64,000 nucleotides of DNA from Thermaerobacillus caldiproteolyticus (GCF_013761245.1 NZ_JACDUT010000005.1:124001-188000), one strand, 5' to 3'. Positions 1-10,656 are shown, numbered from the stretch's first letter. Program-made: numbers and translations. The notes: generated from the sequence alone by a model not told the origin.

Positions 1-43
1 ACATAACGATCAGCTGACGGGGCATAATAAAAAAAGGTGATAA

Positions 44-970
44 ATGATGTACACTGCAATAGAATTGCAACGATTTGTGGAACAAGCGAAACCATACGCG
101 AAATATGGAAAAGTGGCCAATTATATTCCTGCTCTTAGCAAGGCCAACCCTGATGATTTATCCATTGCCATTTATTATCCTGATGGAACGGTTGTTTGTG
201 CGGGAGATACGGAGAAAAACGTAACGCTCCAGAGCATTTCGAAAATCATTACTCTCGCGTTTGTGTTAATGAATCGTGGAGAGAAAGCTGTATTTCATAA
301 AGTCGGAATGGAACCGACGGGCGATCCGTTTAACTCGATTGCCAAATTAGAAGAAGTACAACCAGCAAAGCCGCTGAATCCAATGATTAACGCTGGTGCG
401 TTAGCGGTCACACATATGATTGATGGCACAACCGTAACGAAACGGTTTCATCAATTGTTAACGTTCGTGCACAGTCTGACGGGGAATGCGGCGATCACGT
501 ACTCTAAGGAAGTAGCTCAATCGGAGTTTGAAACGGCATTTTTGAACCGCTCGTTATGTTACTTTTTAAAGCAGCATGGCATCATTGACGAGGATGTCGA
601 ACAATTAATGGATTTATATACAAAGCAATGTGCCATTGAAATGACTTGTATCGATTTAGCGAGAATAGGGCTTGTTTTTGCGATGGACGGGTTTGACCCT
701 ATCACAAAACAACGGATCATGCCGCCTCATGTCGCCCGCATTTGCAAAACATTTATGGTCACATGCGGCATGTATAATGCTTCAGGGGAGTTTGCGATTA
801 AAATTGGCATTCCAGCCAAGAGCGGAGTCTCAGGCGGAATCCTCGCCGCTGTCCCAGGACGTCTTGGCATCGGCATCTTTGGCCCCGCCTTAGATGAAAA
901 AGGAAACAGTATTACCGGCATGAAACTGTTAGAACTGTTATCCAAAACCTATTCGCTGAGTATATTTTAA
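44..970 (+). CDS. glsA: Glutaminase A family
   Basis: Hydrolyses L-glutamine to glutamate and ammonia in the cytoplasm. The 308-aa product has the normal length and the serine beta-lactamase-like features of the family. These include the S-x-x-K motif in LQSISKI (around residue 64), an MINAGAL segment (around 115) and SGVSGGILA near the C-terminus. An AAAGGTGATAA ribosome site precedes two adjacent ATGs (44 and 47); either could be used. It lies at the window edge and the next gene follows after 37 bp. The family assignment is firm. Its physiological role (nitrogen scavenging or pH response) cannot be read from the sequence. Confidence 0.93.
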   Translation: MMYTAIELQRFVEQAKPYAKYGKVANYIPALSKANPDDLSIAIYYPDGTVVCAGDTEKNVTLQSISKIITLAFVLMNRGEKAVFHKVGMEPTGDPFNSIAKLEEVQPAKPLNPMINAGALAVTHMIDGTTVTKRFHQLLTFVHSLTGNAAITYSKEVAQSEFETAFLNRSLCYFLKQHGIIDEDVEQLMDLYTKQCAIEMTCIDLARIGLVFAMDGFDPITKQRIMPPHVARICKTFMVTCGMYNASGEFAIKIGIPAKSGVSGGILAAVPGRLGIGIFGPALDEKGNSITGMKLLELLSKTYSLSIF

Positions 971-1007
971 GCCTATAGAATAACTCTAGTATGGAGGGAT
1001 CATAGCC

Positions 1008-1403
1008 ATGAAATCCTTTACTGTCCATTTTCATAGCGAAGACCAGATGGAAAGCATCACTGTTCAAAAGCTAAGTGCGGATGATTATCATAAGGTGACT
1101 GAAGGCGGGACAAGACATTTGTTTGATTTGGACACCAATATAGGTTTTTTTGTATTTTTTGATGCGGAAGACACGAATGGGAATGAATCATATCTTGTTC
1201 TTCAATATGAAGACGATAGCGAAGATCCGAGCGCTTGCTACTCTTTTGAACTGAAAGATTTTTATGAATTTGCGGCATTATATTTAAACGATTTGGCATT
1301 CAGCGACGAAATCAATGAGGAAGAGGAAGAATATGGACCGATTCACCATTTGGCCCATCTGATGTATCACATCGTCGAGGAAGGAAAAGCAGTAGAAGTT
1401 TGA
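1008..1403 (+). CDS. Small acidic cytosolic protein, unknown function
   Basis: A 131-aa protein that I do not recognise. It has a clear GGAGG-type site upstream of ATG 1008, no signal peptide and no membrane segment. Many Asp and Glu residues are present, including an EEEEEE-like run near residue 104 followed by a His-containing C-terminal helix (IHHLAHLMYHIVEE). The gap to glsA is 37 bp, so co-transcription is possible. A hairpin lies just after the stop. The codon use and ribosome site make it a credible gene, but no function is claimed. Confidence 0.75.
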   Translation: MKSFTVHFHSEDQMESITVQKLSADDYHKVTEGGTRHLFDLDTNIGFFVFFDAEDTNGNESYLVLQYEDDSEDPSACYSFELKDFYEFAALYLNDLAFSDEINEEEEEYGPIHHLAHLMYHIVEEGKAVEV

Positions 1404-1410
1404 CAAAGCA

Positions 1411-1438
1411 CATCCTGGATCGATTTTGATCCAGGATG
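1411..1438. terminator. Bidirectional hairpin between convergent genes
   Basis: Perfect 11-bp inverted repeat CATCCTGGATC / GATCCAGGATG with a 6-nt loop (GATTTT), between the + gene ending at 1403 and the - gene ending at 1460. No good U-tract follows on either strand, so termination is likely but not certain. Confidence 0.6.
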
Positions 1439-1459
1439 AAAACATGGTTGTCGCTTGCC

Positions 1460-1792
1460 TTACATGGCGAGCCGCAACTGCTTTTCTATATTTCCCTTAA
1501 TAAGCTTTAACTCTTGACCGTCAACGATCAAATCGATCAATACACCATTGAATATATCTTGATTTGTCTTTTTATAGTTGGATTGTAAATATTGAACGCG
1601 GTACCATTTTCCATCATGCTGGAAGTACATGTAACGGCCTCTTGTAAAATCAATCCAAAATTTTACGTACTTCCCATTCAATATTTTAAGGACATACCCC
1701 CATGATCTCCCTTGATGGGAATCCGTCATTTTTGGTCTGCCTGAATTGATTACTTTATAATATAATCTATTTTTCATATCATAGAGCATCAT
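1460..1792 (-). CDS. Hypothetical protein, basic and aromatic-rich
   Basis: A 110-aa product that I cannot assign. On the minus strand an AGGAGGT site sits 9 nt before an ATG-ATG start (1792). The protein is rich in Lys, Arg, Tyr and Trp (for example KFWIDFTRGRYMYF around residues 44-57), with no signal peptide or membrane helix. The alternating hydrophobic pattern suggests a small beta-rich fold. It converges with the upstream + gene across the hairpin at 1411-1438. The start site is well supported; the function is unknown. Confidence 0.7.
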   Translation of the reverse strand: MMLYDMKNRLYYKVINSGRPKMTDSHQGRSWGYVLKILNGKYVKFWIDFTRGRYMYFQHDGKWYRVQYLQSNYKKTNQDIFNGVLIDLIVDGQELKLIKGNIEKQLRLAM

Positions 1793-1919
1793 CGCTTGAT
1801 TACCTCCTGTTTTGTTATCTATTACATATATAGATAGGATGATAGAAGATTAGACTCGTTTTTAGTACAAAAAATTTTCGTATTGAACTGCTGCATTATA
1901 CATTGCAAGGAGAATGGCT

Positions 1920-2051
1920 ATGAAGGATGCCCGGGTTCATCATGATAACTGGTGCTTTAAAGCACGATCATATTATGACGATTCACGTGTTCACATTGAA
2001 GCTAGAGGGCTTGAAGAGGGGAATACAAGTGTTTACATCTCCACTCCTTAG
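1920..2051 (+). CDS. Possible 43-aa small protein
   Basis: AAGGAG (1907-1912) lies 7 nt before ATG 1920, opening a 43-codon frame that starts MKDARVHHDNW and ends SVYISTP before TAG. The composition is protein-like, without low complexity. It overlaps a longer frame (1927-2169) that has no ribosome site. It could be a real microprotein or the N-terminal stub of a decayed gene. I know no family for it. The rest of 1793-2376 shows only AT-rich DNA with no other supported gene. Confidence 0.35.
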   Translation: MKDARVHHDNWCFKARSYYDDSRVHIEARGLEEGNTSVYISTP

Positions 2052-2376
2052 TTTAACAAAGGCCCGCATGTCTTCGGTACGTGTTTTATTTCATATGTAC
2101 AGATTAAAGGAATGCTGCACACTTGTTTCTTTTCTATTGTTGAACTGCCTCTCTATCCATTCCTTTTAATTGTTTTGATCCGATATCGATAACATGTAAA
2201 TGTTAAGCTGGATATGCTATTGGCTATAAAAAGGCTTAATAAAAATAGCTTCTTTATATAAAGGATTGAATTGAATGGTTTGCCAATAAAGCGGTTCGGT
2301 CATTTTGGTATAAACAGGAATATAGGGTCCTTTTGTGGAATGGATATAAATAGAGGATCTTTATGGAGGTGTGGAT

Positions 2377-2871
2377 ATGAGCATTGGGAAAGAGTACTTA
2401 AAGGTTGTTAGGGAACGTTTTTTGGATATGAAAAACATAGCAGAACGAGCAATGGAGCAATTGTCTGAAGAAGAGCTTTTTTACTGTTTCAATGAAGAAT
2501 CAAACAGTATCGCGATTATTGTCAAACACATGAGCGGCAACATGATTTCCCGATGGACCGACTTTTTTATTTCCGACGGTGAAAAACCGAACAGAAACCG
2601 TGATGCTGAATTTATCAATGATCTGAAAAGCAGGGAAGAACTCCTCGCTTGCTGGGAAAAAGGATGGGAGACATTTTTGAACACTTTAAATGAAATGCAC
2701 GAAAATGACCTTTTAAAAACTGTTACCATCCGAAATGAACCTCATTCCGTCATTCAAGCCATCGAACGGCAAATGTACCATTACTCTTATCATGTTGGAC
2801 AGATTGTCTATATCGCCAAACAAATTAAATCTAAGCATTGGAAGACGCTGACGATTCCAAGGAGGAAGTAA
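2377..2871 (+). CDS. DinB-superfamily protein (DUF1572-like)
   Basis: A 164-aa predicted metal-binding four-helix-bundle protein of the DinB/YfiT superfamily. The histidines typical of the fold are visible: one in VKHMSGN (around residue 50) and two in the C-terminal YHYSYHVGQI (around residue 140). Family members include bacillithiol-dependent transferases, but the substrate here is unknown. GTG 2371 abuts GGAGGT with no spacing, so ATG 2377 (6-nt spacing) is the better start. It is a single gene converging on the PH-domain gene. Confidence 0.8.
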   Translation: MSIGKEYLKVVRERFLDMKNIAERAMEQLSEEELFYCFNEESNSIAIIVKHMSGNMISRWTDFFISDGEKPNRNRDAEFINDLKSREELLACWEKGWETFLNTLNEMHENDLLKTVTIRNEPHSVIQAIERQMYHYSYHVGQIVYIAKQIKSKHWKTLTIPRRK

Positions 2872-3064
2872 TTAGAGTGGCATTATTTTTGGAAATGAAT
2901 ATTTAAAAACTTTTTCGATATTTTTAACTTTTTCTAAAGACTAGCTTTTTTTAAAGAGATAGATAGAATTAGCCAAATTTCGTGTTTTAGTTTTAGAACA
3001 GCAGCAAGACTCAGTTTTTAATTAGCTATCTCAAAAAAGAAAGTTGCTATAAAGCTAACCTTCT

Positions 3065-3511
3065 TCAAAAATGATTATCTATTTGTATTTCAGGATTTCG
3101 CTTTTGTAATTGATAAATAAATTCATCTTTATTTTTCGGTGAGATGGTAACGATTTCAAAGTTTCCATAATTAATTTCTATTTTATCCATGGATAAAGCA
3201 GGTGCTGCAAATGGATTTTTTGTTGTCCTTACACTGCTTATTTCTTTGATGTTTATTGTTTTCCTGTAAGGTCCACTTTTGACCATAATCTTGGACTCCT
3301 CAATTTTATATCCCGTATCAAACCAGATCCAAGATAGTAACAGAGCCGGAACAATCATGATGATCATCGTAATGAGTTTGTTGTTTAATATAGAAGGAAG
3401 CATAATGACTCCTATTGGCTCTATAGCAAAAATTGGTGGGATAATAAAAACGAATATGGATAACCAAATAATGATTGCCATCCATATGTCTTTTTTTGAT
3501 GGAAAATACAT
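3065..3511 (-). CDS. Membrane-anchored PH-domain protein (YyaB-like)
   Basis: A 148-aa protein with two N-terminal hydrophobic segments (roughly residues 10-30 and 45-65). A cytoplasmic beta-rich domain follows, with KIEESKIMVKSGPYRKTI and IKEISSVRTTKNPFAAPALS, the pattern of the bacterial PH-like domain formerly called DUF1200. The minus-strand GGGAGGG site supports ATG 3511. No biochemical role is known for this family. There is no operon partner; a decayed transposase lies upstream of its promoter. Confidence 0.75.
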   Translation of the reverse strand: MYFPSKKDIWMAIIIWLSIFVFIIPPIFAIEPIGVIMLPSILNNKLITMIIMIVPALLLSWIWFDTGYKIEESKIMVKSGPYRKTINIKEISSVRTTKNPFAAPALSMDKIEINYGNFEIVTISPKNKDEFIYQLQKRNPEIQIDNHF

Positions 3512-3599
3512 TTCAACGCCCTCCCTTCATTACCAATTATACGTTCTTAGCGAATGATAGGTTTCATTAATTGGAAATAAACAACTTTCTACAAGCATT

Positions 3600-4135
3600 T
3601 TTTATTGACTTGTTATTATTTCGATGTTTCACAATATCTAAAATCTAAGAATGAAACCAGCTCAAATATGGTTGAACATTTTCTCACCAATCCATTGAAT
3701 CGTTGTATCCAGCCTTTCAAACGGCTGTTGTTTACGTTTTGGATATGGTAAATTCTTTTAAACTCTTTCTATACCATCTGATTTAAAACGAAAAAGTTCT
3801 CCAAAGCGTATTGTACATTGACAATTTAGAGTTGATTTCACAATTCGTCCTCTATCAAGAACGTCTGAATAAGTGGCTTCTTGACGGTCACTTGCGATTA
3901 AAACGCATACTTGTTCGTGATTAACGCCACGAAATTTTGAAGAATTGCCACGTTTGCGTGGTGTCCTCTCTTTAACTTTAATGTTTCTTTTTCCTTTTTC
4001 AGAGGATAGGAAGTACGCGTTTTGTCCATTTCTACAATTCCTGAGATGCGTTAAAATTCATTTGTATAACAAATGTCCTCCTTCATTTGATGTTTTTAGA
4101 GGAGAAGTTCCGTTCCTCCCTTATTTTTCAAGAGA
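3600..4135 (-). pseudogene. Decayed IS1595/ISXO2-type transposase
   Basis: Minus-strand reading gives recognisable DDE transposase blocks split by stops and frameshifts. From upstream to downstream these are GIVEMDKT (canonical GIVEMDET), SEKGKRNIKVKERTPRKRG, FRGVNHEQVCVLIASDRQE, YSDVLDRGRIVKS, FRFKSDGIERV, and the C-terminal YHIQNVNNSRLKGWIQRFNG. The catalytic aspartate block has an E-to-K change and there are at least two frame changes, so it is inactive. No terminal inverted repeats or target duplication were recognised. It occupies most of the gene-free interval 3512-4617. Confidence 0.75.
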
Positions 4136-4434
4136 AGCTGACATTCAATGAATTCTTCCATAAACATCACTCTGAAAATCTAGGAGATGGACCTCAATGG
4201 TCTTTTCTAAGTTCAACTACAAACGTTGGCTTGAAACTATCATTACATATGTTTGCTATATATCCCTCAGCCTTTTTATGAGATTAAGGTTTCCTGTTAT
4301 TTCTTTTTTAATGTAAAGTCCTATAAATAAAAATTCAAGATAAAACCCGCCTTGAGTTGAGAGCCTCTAGTGATTTAGTGATATATTAAATCTAATGAAA
4401 AAGATATGTAAAGTCAGAGTCTTAAAAAGCAGGG

Positions 4435-4475
4435 AAAAAATTTCTGCATTTACTTACTTGGCTCAGAAATTTTTT
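4435..4475 (+). terminator. Rho-independent terminator-like hairpin
   Basis: Perfect 12-bp stem AAAAAATTTCTG / CAGAAATTTTTT with a 17-nt loop and a continuing T-run on the + strand. No intact gene lies directly upstream, so it may be left over from a lost gene. Confidence 0.5.
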
Positions 4476-4548
4476 TAAAAATTAACTTTACTTATCGGAA
4501 TAATATGAATAAAATGAATAAAAATCACGTGAAACTGATTAGTCATCC

Positions 4549-4585
4549 AAGAGCTCTTGAGTGCATCTACATTCGGGAGCTTTTT
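4549..4585 (+). terminator. Terminator-like hairpin in the ascR leader
   Basis: AAGAGCTC pairs with GAGCTTTT (8 bp including one G-T pair), followed by T's, about 30 nt before the LysR gene. It may end read-through from upstream or act as an attenuator. A similar arrangement (a TTAGTCA stretch followed by a hairpin and U-run) precedes metY. Confidence 0.45.
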
Positions 4586-4617
4586 GTTTTCATATTTAAA
4601 AAAAGAGGGGGAGAAAC

Positions 4618-5523
4618 ATGAACATTGATTATATTGAAGCGTTTATGTATGTCGTCCATTTTAACAGCATTCATAAAGCAGCAGAAGCGTTGTTTTTATC
4701 ACAGCCAACGGTTACGGCGCGGATCAAAGCATTGGAGCGAGAGCTGGATACGGAACTGTTTAAACGGCAAGGCAGAAGCATTACACTGACGGAAAAAGGA
4801 AAAATGTTCGTTCCATATGCTGAGCAGATTCTCCGCACTTTCCATCAGGGGAAAAAACAACTGAAAAAAAGAGCGGATCAGGAAGAGGTTGTCATTGGAG
4901 CCAATCTCATTACATCTCAATATTTTATTCCGTTTGCACTGCCGCTCTGGAAAAAAGCGCATCCAGATCTTCGTTTTAAGTTTATTTCAGCGTCTAACGA
5001 GGTGCTGATAGATAAGCTGCTTCAAAAGCAGATTGATGTGGCGTTTATGAAAGAAGTGTCGCATCATGCGTTGCAGCATAAACCGCTCCTTGACAATTCG
5101 ATCCGGCTTGTTGTAAAGCCAGGGCATCCATTTCAGTTTCAGTCAAAGTTGTCCGCGCAACAGCTGGCACGTGAACCGTTAGTGTTTTTTGAGTGCGGCG
5201 CATTTGACTGGAATCGCGTTCACAAAATCTTTGAAGTAGAGAACGTGGAACCACGAATTGAATTTCAGGTGGATCATCTGGAAGTGGCAAAATCGCTCAT
5301 TCAAAGTGGATGCGGGATCGGATTTTTGCCTTATTTATGCATTAAAAGTGAACTGGAAGCTGGCCAACTGGTGGAAGTCAACGTCGATCATCTGATGATG
5401 CTAAAACAGTATATCCATGGAACATATTATGGACCTGAGTCCCCTTTTATATGGAATACCATTCTTTCATCGGTTGAAAAATTTAAAAAAAATGCAATTA
5501 CATCAGTATCGCAAACGAATTGA
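4618..5523 (+). CDS. ascR: LysR-type regulator of the sulfur-salvage operon (YtlI/AscR-like)
   Basis: A 301-aa LysR-family transcription activator. An N-terminal winged helix-turn-helix (residues 1-60, with AAEALFLSQPTVTARIKALE) precedes a periplasmic-binding-protein-like effector domain. The site GGGGGAG precedes ATG 4618. In B. subtilis the ytmI operon (cmoO, cmoI, cmoJ, snaA, sndA) is switched on by the LysR protein YtlI/AscR. This gene sits directly before the same set, so the same role is inferred. Its last codons are copied in the duplicated segment at 9961. Family certain; orthology likely from context. Confidence 0.85.
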   Translation: MNIDYIEAFMYVVHFNSIHKAAEALFLSQPTVTARIKALERELDTELFKRQGRSITLTEKGKMFVPYAEQILRTFHQGKKQLKKRADQEEVVIGANLITSQYFIPFALPLWKKAHPDLRFKFISASNEVLIDKLLQKQIDVAFMKEVSHHALQHKPLLDNSIRLVVKPGHPFQFQSKLSAQQLAREPLVFFECGAFDWNRVHKIFEVENVEPRIEFQVDHLEVAKSLIQSGCGIGFLPYLCIKSELEAGQLVEVNVDHLMMLKQYIHGTYYGPESPFIWNTILSSVEKFKKNAITSVSQTN

Positions 5524-5558
5524 TAGATTTTTTGGATGAATTGTATAAATCTTTCTAT

Positions 5559-5592
5559 CACCGGAAGTATTGCCTTTTCACTATTTCCGGTG
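5559..5592. promoter_or_regulatory. Inverted repeat in the cmoO control region
   Basis: CACCGGAA (5559-5566) and TTCCGGTG (5585-5592) form a perfect 8-bp dyad in the 141-bp gap between ascR and cmoO. It could be a terminator of ascR or part of the regulator binding site. The degenerate copy at about 10039-10072 keeps the surrounding sequence but not the full dyad (CACTGGAA / TTCTGATG). Confidence 0.45.
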
Positions 5593-5664
5593 GTAGGATA
5601 AATCACAAAAATAAAACCTATTATTCATATATATAAACTAAGAATAAAAACAGGGGGAATACAT

Positions 5665-6696
5665 ATGAGTTATCGGCTTGGTTTGTTAGATCAAAGCCCA
5701 ATTCCTGAGGGGGCTTCGGCATTTGATGCCTTGCAGCAGACAGTCCATCTCGCTCAAAAAGCCGAAGAATGGGGATATTCGCGTTTCTGGGTATCGGAAC
5801 ACCATTACACGGAGCAACTGGCGGGGGCGTCACCAGAAGTATTAATTTCATATTTGCTTGCCCGGACGAATTCGATTCGGATCGGGTCAGGAGGAGTCAT
5901 GCTTCAACATTACAGTCCTTTTAAAGTTGCGGAAAATTTCCATGTTTTGTCTTCTCTTGCACCTGGGAGAGTTGATCTTGGCATTGGGAAGGCGCCGGGG
6001 GGACTTCCATTGTCAACAAAGGCATTACAGTTCGGAACGATGAATGGCGGAAAAGACTTTAAAGAGCGCCTCGTTTTTTTACAAAAGTTAATTGAAGATG
6101 CAGTCGACGAACATCATCCGCTCGCTGGCATTCGAGCTACACCAATCCCTCCAGAAAAACCTGAAATCTTTTTACTTGGAGCTAGTCCCCAAAGTGCGCA
6201 ACTAGCCGCTGACCTTGGCGTTGCTTTTGTATTCGGCCTATTTCTTAATGGTGATATTAAGGTGCTTGAAGAAGCGGTACGCGTTTATCGAAAGAACTAT
6301 CCGGATGGGTGTTTTCTCGTATCCGTTGCCATTGTCGCTGCCCCTTCACAACAAGAAGCGGAGCAACTGGCAGGAGAGCAAAAAATATTCAAAGTGCATC
6401 TTCAAAGCGGTCGTACAGTAACAGTTCAATCATTGGAGCAAGCGCATGCCTTCGGAAAGCAAGCTGACGAAGCTTACGAAGTGGAAGAACAAGCTAGCAA
6501 TATTATTGCAGGCACGCCTTTATATGTCAAAGACGTTTTAACAAATTTTCATAAAAAATATCAAGTGGATGAATTTATTTTGCACACCCCGCTTCAAAAA
6601 ACAGAAGAACGGATTCGGACTTTTCAATTGCTAAGTCCAATTCATTCGAATGAGGACTACACCAATGAAGAAAGGGATGAAGAATATGTCTCATAA
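5665..6696 (+). CDS. cmoO: Luciferase-like flavin monooxygenase CmoO
   Basis: A 343-aa bacterial-luciferase-like TIM-barrel monooxygenase of the YtmO type. The N-terminal [16 protein letters not shown], the WVSEHH segment (around residue 41) and [14 protein letters not shown] (around 77) are typical. In B. subtilis this enzyme works on N-acetyl-S-alkylcysteine in the cysteine dealkylation pathway. GGGGGAA precedes ATG 5665. It overlaps cmoJ by 11 nt, so translation is probably coupled. The length is normal. It acts in the cytoplasm with reduced FMN supplied by a reductase that is not obvious in this window. Confidence 0.88.
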   Translation: MSYRLGLLDQSPIPEGASAFDALQQTVHLAQKAEEWGYSRFWVSEHHYTEQLAGASPEVLISYLLARTNSIRIGSGGVMLQHYSPFKVAENFHVLSSLAPGRVDLGIGKAPGGLPLSTKALQFGTMNGGKDFKERLVFLQKLIEDAVDEHHPLAGIRATPIPPEKPEIFLLGASPQSAQLAADLGVAFVFGLFLNGDIKVLEEAVRVYRKNYPDGCFLVSVAIVAAPSQQEAEQLAGEQKIFKVHLQSGRTVTVQSLEQAHAFGKQADEAYEVEEQASNIIAGTPLYVKDVLTNFHKKYQVDEFILHTPLQKTEERIRTFQLLSPIHSNEDYTNEERDEEYVS

Positions 6697-8029
6697 AAAA
6701 CAGATTCAATTAGGAATTATGTTGCACGGTCCAGGCAGTCACATGAACGCATGGAAAGACGCAAGTGTTCCAAAAGATGCCAGTGTTAACTTTCCGTATT
6801 ATAAATCCATTATCCAACAAGCAGAGGCAGCAGGATTTTCTTTCGCCTTTGTTGCAGATGGATTATATATTAATGAAAAATCGATTCCTCATTTCTTGAA
6901 TCGCTTTGAGCCGCTGACCATTTTATCTGCCCTTGCAGTAGTAACATCGAGAATAGGGCTGGTTGGCACGGTATCGACGACTTATAGTGAACCATTTACT
7001 GTTGCCCGCCAATTTGCATCACTGGATAAAATAAGCGGTGGCCGTGCTGGATGGAATGTAGTCACTTCTCCTTTGGAGGGGTCTACAAGAAACTACAATA
7101 AAGGAGAACATCCACCGCATTCGCTTCGGTATGAAATAGCGGAAGAATTTTTACAAGTCGTAAAAGGACTGTGGGATTCATGGGAAGATGATGCTTTTGT
7201 ACGAAACCGTGAAACCGGGCAATTTTTTGACCGAAATAAGCTTCATGTTTTGAATCATAAAGGCCGTTTCTTTTCTGTTGAAGGTCCATTAAATATCGAA
7301 CGTTCGAATCAAGGGCAGCCTGTCATTTTCCAGGCAGGTTCTTCCGAAGCCGGCAAGAATCTGGCTGCAAAAGAGGCAGATGCTGTTTTCACCAATGCAG
7401 AGACGCTTGAACAGGCACGAGCTTTTTATGAAGATGTGAAACGGCGGGCGGAAGCGAATGGACGGAACAGAGACGAGATTCTCATTTTCCCGGGGATTCA
7501 TCCGATTGTCGGTGCAACTATTGAAGAAGCGGAAGAAAAATACAAAGCGATTCAAAACCTTGTGTCGATCGAAGAGGCGCTTCATTATTTAGGGCGGTTC
7601 TTTGATCACTTCGATTTCAGTGTATTTCCGCTTGATGAGCCGTTTCCGGATGTGGGCGATGTCGGGAAAAACAGCTTCCAATCGACAACCGATCGGATTA
7701 AGAAGAACGCGCGTGAAAAGAACTTAACGCTGCGGGAAGTGGCTTTGCAGGTAACAACTCCAAAAGGAGCTTTTTTTGGAACATATGAGCAGGTGGCCGA
7801 TCAATTAATTGCCTGGGTGGAGGGAAATGGAGCGGATGGATTCATTTTCGCTCCACCTGTTCTCGGCAGCGGCTTAACCGATTTTATTCAGCACGTCATC
7901 CCGATTCTGGAAGAGCGGGGCTACTACAGCCGGGAGTATCAGAGTGATACACTACGTGGAAATTTAGGGTTGCCGTACAAAGAGAATCAGTATATGAAAA
8001 AACCAAAAGAAACGACTCATTTTCTATAA
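6686..8029 (+). CDS. cmoJ: FMN-dependent monooxygenase CmoJ (NtaA/SnaA/DszA family)
   Basis: A 447-aa class C flavin monooxygenase. Family blocks are visible: [11 protein letters not shown] at the N-terminus, [19 protein letters not shown] (around residue 103), [11 protein letters not shown] (around 125) and [11 protein letters not shown] (around 213). The B. subtilis counterpart YtnJ/CmoJ cleaves the C-S bond of oxidised N-acetyl-S-alkylcysteine. ATG 6686 has AAAGGGATG upstream; longer in-frame starts back to 6650 lack spacing. The start overlaps cmoO. An internal part (about 7361-7553) has a decayed copy at about 10190-10370. The stop lies in a short tandem repeat. Confidence 0.88.
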   Translation: MSHKKQIQLGIMLHGPGSHMNAWKDASVPKDASVNFPYYKSIIQQAEAAGFSFAFVADGLYINEKSIPHFLNRFEPLTILSALAVVTSRIGLVGTVSTTYSEPFTVARQFASLDKISGGRAGWNVVTSPLEGSTRNYNKGEHPPHSLRYEIAEEFLQVVKGLWDSWEDDAFVRNRETGQFFDRNKLHVLNHKGRFFSVEGPLNIERSNQGQPVIFQAGSSEAGKNLAAKEADAVFTNAETLEQARAFYEDVKRRAEANGRNRDEILIFPGIHPIVGATIEEAEEKYKAIQNLVSIEEALHYLGRFFDHFDFSVFPLDEPFPDVGDVGKNSFQSTTDRIKKNAREKNLTLREVALQVTTPKGAFFGTYEQVADQLIAWVEGNGADGFIFAPPVLGSGLTDFIQHVIPILEERGYYSREYQSDTLRGNLGLPYKENQYMKKPKETTHFL

Positions 8030-8051
8030 AAAGAAACGACTCATTTTCTAT
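8005..8051 (+). repeat. 24-bp tandem duplication across the cmoJ stop codon
   Basis: The unit AAAAGAAACGACTCATTTTC continues into TAT and is present twice in direct tandem with a 24-nt period. The first copy holds the last codons of cmoJ and its TAA; the second is non-coding. It looks like a recent slippage duplication. Confidence 0.85.
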
Positions 8052-8329
8052 AAAAGGATGTTCTTTTCAAAGCCGCTGCCTGCTTGCGTATAATAGGTGC
8101 AAATTTGAACAGCCAAAGCCAATAAATCTTGATAATAACCGGATGGTTAGCTGCCATTTATATTCATAAGAAAGTGTGGAAGACATTTGAAACCCATCGA
8201 ATTACTTCAGTCCTGCAGATAAAGACTTCCCCGTGCTTTTCGGGCTAACTAGGGAGCTTACGCTTTTTTATAGCTAATAAAACTTAAAACGAATATATAT
8301 AGTTTCTTTAGAAAATTTAGAAAAGAAAA

Positions 8330-8358
8330 TTGACATTTATAGATTTTAGGAGTAAATT
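8330..8358 (+). promoter_or_regulatory. metY: Predicted sigma-A promoter for metY
   Basis: TTGACA (8330-8335) and TAAATT (8353-8358) are spaced 17 bp, about 170 bp before metY. A transcript from here would run through the terminator-like leader at 8441-8488. The rest of 8052-8524 shows no gene. Confidence 0.45.
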
Positions 8359-8440
8359 TTTGTATATAAAACTAAACCTATATATTTACTTAGATAAATA
8401 AAATCTTGCATACTTTTCACATTTGCCGGTTAGTCAACTA

Positions 8441-8488
8441 AAGGCATCTTCTTTTTATTCTTAAGCAAAGAAGATAGGTGTCTTTTTT
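8441..8488 (+). promoter_or_regulatory. Terminator/attenuator in the metY leader
   Basis: AAGGCATCTTCTTT pairs with AAAGAAGAT and, past a short bulge, GTCTT, followed by six T's. An alternative hairpin upstream (GCC-GG-TTAG/TCAA/CTAA-A-GGC at about 8425-8445) would use the same AAGGC and exclude the terminator. This looks like attenuation, but I see no S-box or T-box signature, so the signal is unknown. Confidence 0.45.
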
Positions 8489-8509
8489 GAAAATTTTTAT
8501 CAAGATTAA

Positions 8510-9841
<1,332 letters not shown>

Positions 9842-9884
9842 ACTTTTTCTGTTTTATTCCCCTCTTAATTTAATATACCTATTT

Positions 9885-9918
9885 TGAGCTCAATCGAATG
9901 ATGATTGAGCTTTTTTTG
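9885..9918 (+). terminator. Rho-independent terminator after metY
   Basis: AGCTCAAT / ATTGAGCT, an 8-bp perfect stem with a 9-nt loop, followed by seven T's, 43 bp after the metY stop. Confidence 0.9.
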
Positions 9919-9960
9919 GTGTGACGAGCGTGCTCATCAACTAGTCAGCAACGTGCCAAA

Positions 9961-10372
9961 CATCGGTTAAAAAATGCAATTATATCAGTATCTCAAACGA
10001 ATTGATAGATTTTTTGGATGAATCGTATAAATCTTTCTATCACTGGAAGTATTGCCTTTTCACTGTTTCTGATGGTAGGATAAATCACAAAAATAAAACC
10101 TATTATTCATACCTATAAACTAAGAATAAAAGCAGGAGGAAAACGCATATGAGTTATCAGTTGTTTTGGTAGATTAAAGTCCGATATCTGGCTGTAAAAG
10201 AAGCAGATGCTGTTTCCACAAATGCAGAGATGCTCGAACAGGCTTTTTATGAAGATGTGAAACAGCAGGCAGAAGCGAATGGACGGAGCAGAGAAGAGAT
10301 TCTCATGTTCTTGGGGACTCATCCGATTGTCGGTGCAACAACGGATTTAATGGAAGAAAAATACAAATAGAT
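9961..10372 (+). pseudogene. Degenerate duplicate: ascR tail, cmoO promoter and start, fused to cmoJ interior
   Basis: From 9961 to about 10185 the DNA matches 5469-5697 (last ascR codons, the cmoO control region, ribosome site and first cmoO codons), with scattered substitutions and a small deletion. The cmoO start MSYQLFW runs into TAG at codon 8. From about 10190 to 10370 the match jumps to cmoJ 7355-7553 (LAVKEADAVSTNAEMLEQ), with substitutions and no open frame. It is the remnant of a cmoO-cmoJ duplication with the middle deleted. It now supplies the DNA directly upstream of cmoI, so the copied control region may drive the downstream genes. Confidence 0.85.
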
Positions 10373-10392
10373 TTATTCATAAGGAGGAATTT

Positions 10393-10656
10393 ATGATGTC
10401 AAAACCATTATCAGTTGTCGTCTGGTCAAAAGAAGGATGTCACTATTGCCAAGAGGTCAAACAATTTTTAAAAGAAAAGCAGGTAGACTATCAAACCATC
10501 GATGTGACGAATCGGGATGAACTGCGTGATATTTTAGAAGTTAAATATGGCATTCGACACGTACCAGTTGTTGAAATTGGTCGCGGGGATGTATACAAAG
10601 GGGTGACAAAAGTCGGGCTCAGTTATCTTGCGAAAGTATTGAACGCTCATCTGTAA
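10393..10656 (+). CDS. cmoI: Glutaredoxin-like protein CmoI
   Basis: An 87-aa thioredoxin-fold protein with the redox motif CHYC (C16 and C19). The conserved cis-proline region HVPVVEIG (around residue 57) and the C-terminal GVTKVGLSYLAKVL match the YtnI type. In the cysteine dealkylation pathway it is expected to reduce the sulfenate or mixed-disulfide product released by CmoJ. AAGGAGGA precedes two in-frame ATGs (10393 and 10396). It is separated from cmoJ by metY and the decayed duplicate, unlike the compact B. subtilis operon. Confidence 0.87.
   Translation: MMSKPLSVVVWSKEGCHYCQEVKQFLKEKQVDYQTIDVTNRDELRDILEVKYGIRHVPVVEIGRGDVYKGVTKVGLSYLAKVLNAHL

Noticed and set aside
1927-2169. 80-aa frame on the + strand
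   Set aside because: No ribosome site at usable spacing; the overlapping 43-codon frame has better signals.
8160-8275. GC-richer stretch before metY that could be a riboswitch
   Set aside because: No SAM-I core (AGAGGTGGAGGGA type) or T-box motif is present; only the terminator nearer the gene is supported.
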